Of a DNA stretch of 64,000 nucleotides, positions 57,771 through 64,000 are shown piece by piece. The stretch's first letter is position 1. Every line of letters starts with the position of its first letter. The position numbers and the translations under genes are program-made. Source of the stretch: Gnetum montanum (Eukaryota; Streptophyta; Gnetopsida; Gnetales; Gnetaceae). Below the pieces are notes generated by a model, which saw only the letters and a program-made list of their open reading frames with translations, had not been told where the DNA came from and did no database searches. The stretch lies in the NCBI GenBank assembly GCA_015680685.1, contig MNCI01011957.1:363971-427970 (forward strand), read 5' to 3'.

Positions 57771-58060
57771 TAAGCTTTTTGCATCTTCACCTCTAACTCA
57801 TCAAGAAGAAAATTTTTTTGCACTCTTTCAATATCTTTCCAAAGTTCATGGGTAAGGTTATAGACATGAGCAAATAGTTTTAAAATTGAAAGGTGTTTTC
57901 TTTCTATCTTATTTTTAAATGTTGCTACTCACTATCAAGCATACATGTGATGTACTTTAATTTTTTTATTATTAATATTTTTTGGATCCAACACCACATT
58001 GATGTTGACCATTTCATTATTCATACAAATCTTTTGGTGACAAAGCAATTTGGAACAATA

Positions 58061-58125
58061 AGGTGTTAGCCTAGTGGTAAACACTCTTGATTTGAAAGCT
58101 CAAACTCATACGTTTGATTTTAGTT
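58061..58125 (+). mobile_element. tRNA-derived SINE-like head
   Basis: Box A-like TTAGCCTAGTGGTAAAC (58,066-58,082) and box B-like CGTTTGATTT (58,111-58,120), with TTTGAAAGCTCAAACTC between, as in the inverted unit at 28,145-28,205. Confidence 0.55.
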
Positions 58126-58245
58126 TGCAATGCTAAGTTATAAAGTTTTAATTAGACTATATATCTTGGGGTGTAGTTATATTATAGCTATTTTACCCAT
58201 TATTTAGAGTATGAAGTAAATCTCAAATTGAACGTGTGTAATAAC

Positions 58246-58400
58246 AAGGTGTTAGCCTAGTGGTACATATCTTGTCTTAGTACTAAGTTATAAACCTCTA
58301 TAAATTTTGGGGTAATACTGATTTATAAACCCATGTAAGAGATTCAATTTTAAGTAATATTGAGTTATAAACTTTTATAAATCTTGAGGTGTACCTATGT
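58246..58400 (+). mobile_element. Second SINE-like unit
   Basis: AGGTGTTAGCCTAGTGGTAC at 58,247 repeats the first box region 186 bp downstream of the previous unit. The box B part is not clear. Confidence 0.4.
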
Positions 58401-58559
58401 TTCAATACCTAGTAAGCCTAACCAAAAAAATATGGTAAAATGGAACTTAATGAATTTCCACGAAATGACATGACAATCATCAACTAAACCATGCAATCTA
58501 GTTTCCATAAACTAAATACCAAGAGCCTGAAAAATGACATGACATTTACGAGAAAAACT

Positions 58560-58704
58560 CGACTCCATAATAGAAAATTTGCTGCCAGATGAGAGATAAG
58601 ATGCTGAAATCTGCAAAGCCAAATACTCCCACCTTCTATACGCTCCGCTCTACTTCAATTACTCCTCTCTAACTCGCCAACGTTGACAGAAGACAGTGAA
58701 AGCA
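58560..58704 (+). promoter_or_regulatory. 5' flank of the FOLD gene
   Basis: Immediately upstream of the ATG the sequence becomes pyrimidine-rich (CTCCGCTCTACTTC, ACTCCTCTCTAACTCGCC), as plant leaders and Y-patches do. No TATA box is evident. The ATG context AAGCAATGGCT fits plant start sites well. Confidence 0.4.
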
Positions 58705-58797
58705 ATGGCTAAAGTAATTGACGGCAAAGCCATTGCGGAGAAGGTTCGTGCCGAGATCTCAGAGGACGTTGCTCGCTGTCGCGAAAAATATGGCCAG
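58705..58797 (+). CDS. FOLD: FOLD (methylenetetrahydrofolate dehydrogenase/cyclohydrolase), exon 1
   Basis: 31 codons: MAKVIDGKAIAEKVRAEISE and then DVARCREKYGQ. This is the N-terminal FolD signature (K-x-I-D-G-K-x-[IV]-A). The absence of an upstream targeting extension points to the cytosolic isoform (like Arabidopsis FOLD1/2). The enzyme interconverts 5,10-methylene-, 5,10-methenyl- and 10-formyl-tetrahydrofolate with NADP+, supplying one-carbon units. The exon ends in phase 0 at CAG|GTTTCT. It is the only ordinary host gene in the window. Confidence 0.85.
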
Positions 58798-60201
58798 GTT
58801 TCTTCTTGATTTATTTCTTACAAGTTTCATTCCGATCCATTGCTATCTATGATTTTGAAAAGACTTACATTTCAGATGGAACCTCAAGTTATCAGCTAAA
58901 TCAAAATTTCCGGAATATCTGTGGTTGTATAAGAAAGATGTGCATACTAATTTTGACATTGGATAGAAGGATCGGCAACATGGGTAAATGATGCCTAAAT
59001 CGATGATAGATGGGTCATAACATCCTAGATTACATAAACAGTTCGAGGCAAAGCACGCTAGATTGTGGCATTCTGTGCTGCAATGTGTTCAAGTGACAAT
59101 AACAATGATTATACGGCATCAATATCTGGTAAATATATAAACAGGAAAATATTGTACAAACAAAATCGTGCGAAAGCCACAATTTGAGTTGTAAGTTATC
59201 TAGATAATTAGCTCAAAAAATCATTTTATGTTACATGGAGTATTTATCTAGTTTATCGGATGCTCTCATTATTAGTAGATTTGTTGAATTTCCGTTGCGA
59301 TTGCAGTGGTCTAATTTTCATCGTAATTTCCATCAACCCTAACATTTCTTCCACGTACAGTTCAACACCTGAGTGTCGTTTGAATACGATTGTAAATATA
59401 ACTTATCAAGCGTATTGGCTCAAACGATCTGTGACAGTCTGACTGCATTGAAATGTGTCGATTAATCTTTGGGTTTCTTAAAAATTTTTAAAGCTGAAAG
59501 TAAGCCATCATCCTGAGCAAGAAACGCTTGAAGAGAACTAATCGCTGCTCTTTGACACAATGTTAACGATATGACACATAAATGCAATGTAAGAATTCCA
59601 ATTTCTTAAATAGTAGTTTGTTGACCTGGGGACATATGCAATGAACGCAGATCTTCAATTAACAAGATTGCTTGCTTCTTGCTTCGTCGGCACTAGATTA
59701 AATGGTTTGCATTGTCTTCTGTTAGTTACTGCATTTGGTACAATGGCAAGTTTTGCCCCCAAACCCGCACAAAGTATTCATTATGGTCAATCATATTGGC
59801 AGTTGTTATCTATGAGTTGAGGCAGTTATCGCTAATGAACCTTTGCCAGTGCACATTGATGCTTTCTAGCTTGTACAGCTTTACTAACAGAGTTTTGCTG
59901 AACGTTTATGGCCAAATGGTGTGGTCATTACATTCAAATAGTGAGGAATTTTTATATTCATTGCAGTTGACTGTTTGTTCAGGTTCTATGAATTTCCTAA
60001 ATGCGATCAGTCCTAGTTATTAATTTAAAAGTTTGATGAACAAATTTTCAAAATTTGGTAGGCATTATGATAGGTTTCCACACTGTTTTGGATTCCTTTC
60101 CTTAACTTGCTTGTTTTAGATTCAAGTACCTTAGCAGCATGTATTCAATCCTCGTTTGTATGGCATGGTTGTTGACTAATGGTTTCTCTTTTGCTATGTA
60201 G
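58798..60201 (+). other. FOLD intron 1
   Basis: 1,404 bp, GT...AG (CAG|GTTTCT to GCTATGTAG|GGGCC), T-rich before the acceptor. The short open frames inside (58,806-58,991, 59,712-60,023) have no recognisable product. Confidence 0.75.
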
Positions 60202-60385
60202 GGGCCTGGTCTAGCTGTTGTCCTCGTTGGTGATAGGAAAGACTGTGCATCTTATGTACGATGAAAGATAAAAGCATGTGCAGAAGTTGGTATAAAGTCT
60301 GTTGATGTTGATTTTCCAAAAAATGTCTCAGAAGAAGAACTTCTTAACATAGTTCTTGACCTGAATGCTGATCCCCAAATCCATG
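60202..60385 (+). pseudogene. FOLD: FOLD exon 2, with an in-frame TGA
   Basis: GPGLAVVLVGDRKDCASYVR, then TGA (60,262-60,264), then KIKACAEVGIKSVDVDFPKN, VSEEELLNIVLDLNADPQIH. This matches plant cytosolic FolD, in which the block reads ...GSRKDSQTYVNTKRKAC...; the lysine of the Y-x3-K active-site motif is kept (YVR-stop-K). The stop replaces the residue just before that lysine. Splice sites are intact and the exon ends in phase 1 (CAT G|GTACG). Either this is a recent pseudogene, a null allele, or a base-call error. The remaining exons (starting ILVQLPLP...) are not found in the window. Confidence 0.8.
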
Positions 60386-60703
60386 GTACGAATCAATATC
60401 AAGTACCCGTATTCTCAATTTTTTATTGCTTCATCCCAAAAGATCATGTTTTTGCAGTTTTAATGAGGCAATCATATTAAGAAGAGCTAAGTATGCTTTT
60501 TACATACGTTTTAAATTATTTGTACACTTCATTTATCTCCTTTGTCAAGGAAAGCATAAAGTGGTAGATTCATGTTAGCAGTTTTTGATTTTTGGCTTTC
60601 ATTAAATTTACACCATTAGAGGGGTACGTCAAGACCTAGCGTAATATATGATTTTGTTTTGTCTATGTTTTTGGATACAACTTGTGTAACTTCAGAACTT
60701 TTT

Positions 60704-60829
60704 GAGCATGAGTTTATAGCTTAATGCTGAAGTTAACTAGCACCCACTTGTGCGGAGGTTAAACCTGAGCATGAGTTTATAGCTTAATGCTGAAGTTAAC
60801 TAGCACCCACTTGTGCGGAGGTTAAACCT
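60704..60829 (+). repeat. Perfect 63-bp tandem duplication
   Basis: Two adjacent identical units beginning GAGCATGAGTTTATAGC (60,704 and 60,767). Inside FOLD intron 2. Confidence 0.95.
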
Positions 60830-63110
60830 GTGCATCAAGACTTACCGATTTATATAATGTCCTCTGATGCTTTAGATCCAAGCTTTACTCCCACAGATGC
60901 ACTGATATCTTCTTTATTGCTGTATAGTGTGCTTGATTAACGAGAAAGTTCAGAAAGAAGAGATTAAAAAAGGGTGCAATACATTATAGCATATATGGTT
61001 TTATGCTTGTGCAGATTGTTGTTGATAGTTGAAGAATGTAAAATTGGAATCTCAAGATGGTGTGTGATAGTTTTTCATAACTCAGCCTTAAAAATTAATT
61101 CTGAAAGTCACTTTATGTCCCTTTAAATTTGATCTTCTAGAGATCAGAAAATAAAATATTTCTAACATTTTCAGATGTGAATGGGTTTGTCTTTTGAGTG
61201 AGTATTTGAGTATTCCATAATTGCTTGAAGAAATAAAAGCTCATTACAGACTAGACCTTAAGAGATAGTGACTCGGAGATTGGTTAGTTGGTGCTATAAC
61301 TTTTTCATTTGGCTCAAAGCTTATAAGATTATAATAAACTTGATGCTGCTTCAATTTGCTGCAACATATTTGATGGAATGCCAATGGATTTGAGATATGA
61401 AATCATATCTTTTGCCTTTCGGTTTCAAGTAGTTTTCTCTTGACATTATATTTTTTCAAGTGTTGTGGTTGGCTGATGTATGTTTAAGATTTTCAAATCA
61501 TTTTTTTATCCCATTTTCATTTTTAAAAGTTTTAGTAACTTGTATTAGAAAATATTATACATAAATTCTAGTGGATTATTCACCCATATTTTAAACAAAG
61601 AGTGATGAATCATACAAAATGTATAACTTCCAAGTTGGTATATAAAAAACATATAATACATCATATAACCATGATATGGTCGTTTCCATTGAAAGTTCAT
61701 TCTAAGAAACCACCAATCCTTCCAAAAATGGAGGCAATGATTCAAAAACCTGATTTCCTTGCAAGCATCTTCATTTAACTCCTTCCACGGAGAACCATGT
61801 TTAGTCCTTGTGCTATTACCTGTAACTTTTGCTCTGTTGAGTGCATCAAAGCTGTACACTTGGCTTGATGGGCATGTATATAAGAACCAGGAGAAGTAAG
61901 GGGGGAATCTGGCCATGACTTGGACTGTGCATTTAGGTTATGCCAAACTATTGAAACTTTGCAATGGGAAAACATGGTATGCAGTGCCCTTCTTTCCTGT
62001 GAACTAAATAAAGAGGATCTTGCATTGAAATTTTGTTGAGTCTGTGCTAGCCACATAGAACAGGTATGGGAAGGAGAAAATGCTTGAATATGCTACAATC
62101 TTTCTGCCTGGGACAGTAATCTTTGCTTCCTTCAAGCAAGTTGATATCCAATTTACTAAGAACATTTGACCAAAGATGCTTAGTATTTTACCTGTAGAAA
62201 GTGAGGGTCAGACACTTGAGGGCAGGGCATCCTAAGACAGTATATGATTACTTAAATTTGCGCTTCTGCAGGTACCTGTTTGAATTTGCTCTTCTGCAGA
62301 TTGATGATAATTCCAGATGATGAGCTAAGTGATTCCAATAATTTTTAAAGGCTTCTATTTATCTAGTCAACTGTCTTTTTACATTCTGGTACCAACACTT
62401 CTATTTTTATCACTTTTTGCTTTTTTCTTTAATATTTTAAAATTATGATTAGTGAGTATTGGGTTTATGCCAGCTGTTGTATTCTATATGTTAGATATTT
62501 TTTGAGATTTTTTCATGAAAATTTTCTTTTCTTAGCTTAATGCTTTAATGAAACTTTGTGGTAAAAGTGGTAATGGAACAATATTGGTGGCTTCTTACTA
62601 TTTTAGGGAATTTTTTTTTGTGAATGTGTAAATGGTTCTCTTAATTGTGTGTGTGTGTGTGTTTTTTTTATTTTTTTCATTTTTTTTGCTTGGTACAAAA
62701 AATTACTTTTCTGAGAGGCGTAAGACGCAAGACTCTTTGGAAAGATTGAGACAGTTCATGACAGGATGGTCTCCTTAATAGAATGATGTGGCAGAGCATC
62801 ACAACAAGATGAGTCTTATGAGCATAAGGACAATTATAGAGTAGTAAAGTGTGACTAAATATTTGTAGGCTAAGACAGCCAATATAGTAATAAAATTGTT
62901 GAATCATCCCTCATGCAACATGTGGGGTGTGATACATGAGGTCTTATCAACTATGAGGCAAATATCACTTGATCATTTGAAAACATGCAAATGTGTTGTG
63001 TTTTGCAATAGAGTTTTTGTTTCTGGAAGTGTGCTTTTGTCAGCCTACTTTACCTAGCAAGAGGCTCTTTCATTCTAGTTATGTTTTACATGATTCAAAA
63101 GAGGGATTGT

Positions 63111-63861
63111 GATTAATTGTTGGTTGTATACAATCATGTTAGAATGGCAAGGATGAGTTATTTGATAGTTAAAGTTGTGCAGCTCTGGCTTCTAGTTCTA
63201 ATTTATCACATAGCGATGATGAAAGAAGTTGCAATCGAATACATGATACGCTAACTAGTATAGAGCCATTACAAAGTCCACCAATTCACATCGTATGAAA
63301 ATACTTCTTAAGTTGTTACCATAGCTGCACTTCATTCTTTACATTGATGGTGGTGAGCTTAAGGCGATGGTGGATAAGTCTAGATACTATAGGAGGACAG
63401 GCGTGGGGTCTAGTCACCTTCCCTAGAGGTAAATTATGCTTGTGCCCAACAAATTGATTTATGTGTTAAAGGAGCAGCAAGTAGATTAATTGTTGGCTGT
63501 ATACAATCATGTTAGAATGGTGAGGATGAGTTATTTGATAGTTAAAGCTGTGCAGCTCTGGCTTCTAGTTCTAATTTATCACATAGTGATGATGAAATAA
63601 GTTGCAATAGGATACATGATACGCTAACTAGTATAGAGCCATTACAAAGTCTACCAATTCACATCATATGAAAATACTTCTTAAGTTGTTACCATAGCTG
63701 CACTACATTCTTTACATTGATGGTGGTGAGCTTAAGGCGATGGTGGATAAGTCTAGATCACTGTAGAAGGATAGGTGTGGGGTCTAGTCACCTTCCCTAG
63801 AGGTAAATTATGCTTGTGCCCAACAAATCGATTTATGTGTTGAAGGAGCAGCAAGTAGGTT
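63111..63861 (+). repeat. 373-bp tandem duplication
   Basis: The unit beginning GATTAATTGTTGG at 63,111 repeats at 63,484 and extends to about 63,861, with only a handful of substitutions and small indels. No coding capacity is visible. Confidence 0.9.
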
Positions 63862-64000
63862 AAGTACTAAAGGATTTGATTGGTGGTGAAAGGTTTCACA
63901 TAATAGCCTAGCAATGATCTTTACATGGATACCAATGAAGTCGCTTAAGAGACCATGAATATTGCGGCATGGTGTTTTTTCATGGGATCTTCAAGGAGGC

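Larger units (their letters stand above)
60386..64000 (+). other. FOLD intron 2 (incomplete)
   Basis: More than 3.6 kb after donor G|GTACGA without a further FOLD exon. It contains two tandem duplications (below), a (GT)n run at 62,647-62,661 and a T-rich stretch. Minus-strand frames at 61,545-62,056 (for example ALHTMFSHCKVSIVWHNLNA) might descend from a LINE zinc-binding region but are too weak to annotate. Confidence 0.6.

Noticed and set aside
60262-60264. Selenocysteine readthrough or RNA editing of the FOLD TGA
   Set aside because: Land plants lack the selenocysteine insertion system, and C-to-U editing acts in organelles and would not remove a TGA of this kind in a nuclear transcript.
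61545-62056. Minus-strand frames of 93 and 123 codons in FOLD intron 2
   Set aside because: Overlapping frames, no complete motif; a HCK...IVWHNLN segment hints at a LINE remnant but is too weak to list as a gene.

Overview
The window is nuclear DNA of a land plant with a large, repeat-rich genome. The single-copy gene has long introns and the old Ty3/Gypsy elements are heavily decayed, which would fit a gymnosperm, but the species is an inference. Only one ordinary gene is visible: the first two exons of a cytosolic FOLD-type methylenetetrahydrofolate dehydrogenase/cyclohydrolase at 58,705-60,385, plus strand. It runs off the right edge and carries an in-frame TGA in exon 2. The rest is retrotransposon DNA and AT-rich non-coding sequence.

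Left part (1-17,280, plus strand): a tandem, LTR-sharing array of Athila-like Ty3/Gypsy elements. It reads spacer and remnant accessory ORF (copy A), LTR1, gag-protease-spacer-accessory ORF (copy B), LTR2, two back-to-back accessory ORFs (copies C1 and C2), LTR3. The accessory ORF family has an N-terminal basic start, a plant-mobile/putative-transposon-type domain ending in a 'FPCLI.KLC' block, a proline-rich linker and a long coiled coil. In three copies a splice-acceptor-like sequence abuts its ATG.

Middle-left (17,281-33,180): AT-rich DNA with few recognisable parts. These are a degenerate repeat block (20.7-22.5 kb), a 5S rRNA-derived fragment fused to the 3' tail of an RTE-clade LINE (22.7-23.3 kb), an inverted LTR (26.05-26.83 kb), tRNA-derived SINE-like units, a LINE zinc-binding remnant, and a minus-strand accessory ORF (copy D, 31-32.9 kb).

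Centre (33,180-49,650): a GC-richer Tat-lineage Ty3/Gypsy element on the minus strand, nested in a decayed Athila-like element (element D) whose gag-pol lies at 50.6-55.6 kb and whose 5' LTR is at 56.2 kb. The Tat element has gag, aspartic protease, RT (part lost in a 262-base N gap), RNase H, a second archaeal-type RNase H, integrase, a 3' UTR with about 14 copies of a ~33-bp repeat, a 1.7-kb 3' LTR and a truncated 5' LTR. Between protease and RT, on the opposite strand, sits an eight-exon gene (40,214-44,361) with seven GT-AG introns whose phases all agree. It encodes a HAD/FCP1-like phosphatase-type domain with a changed active site, an accessory-ORF-like domain and a coiled coil. This spliced antisense cargo gene is the most unusual object in the window. 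Nearly all premature stops, in both the sense and antisense genes, are one C-to-T step from CAG, CAA or CGA, as expected from deamination of methylated cytosine.

Right part (49,651-64,000): element D remnants, including a short block bounded by single Ns and inverted relative to its surroundings (probably an assembly error), SINE-like units, then the FOLD gene with a 1.4-kb first intron and a second intron of more than 3.6 kb that contains a 63-bp perfect and a 373-bp near-perfect tandem duplication.
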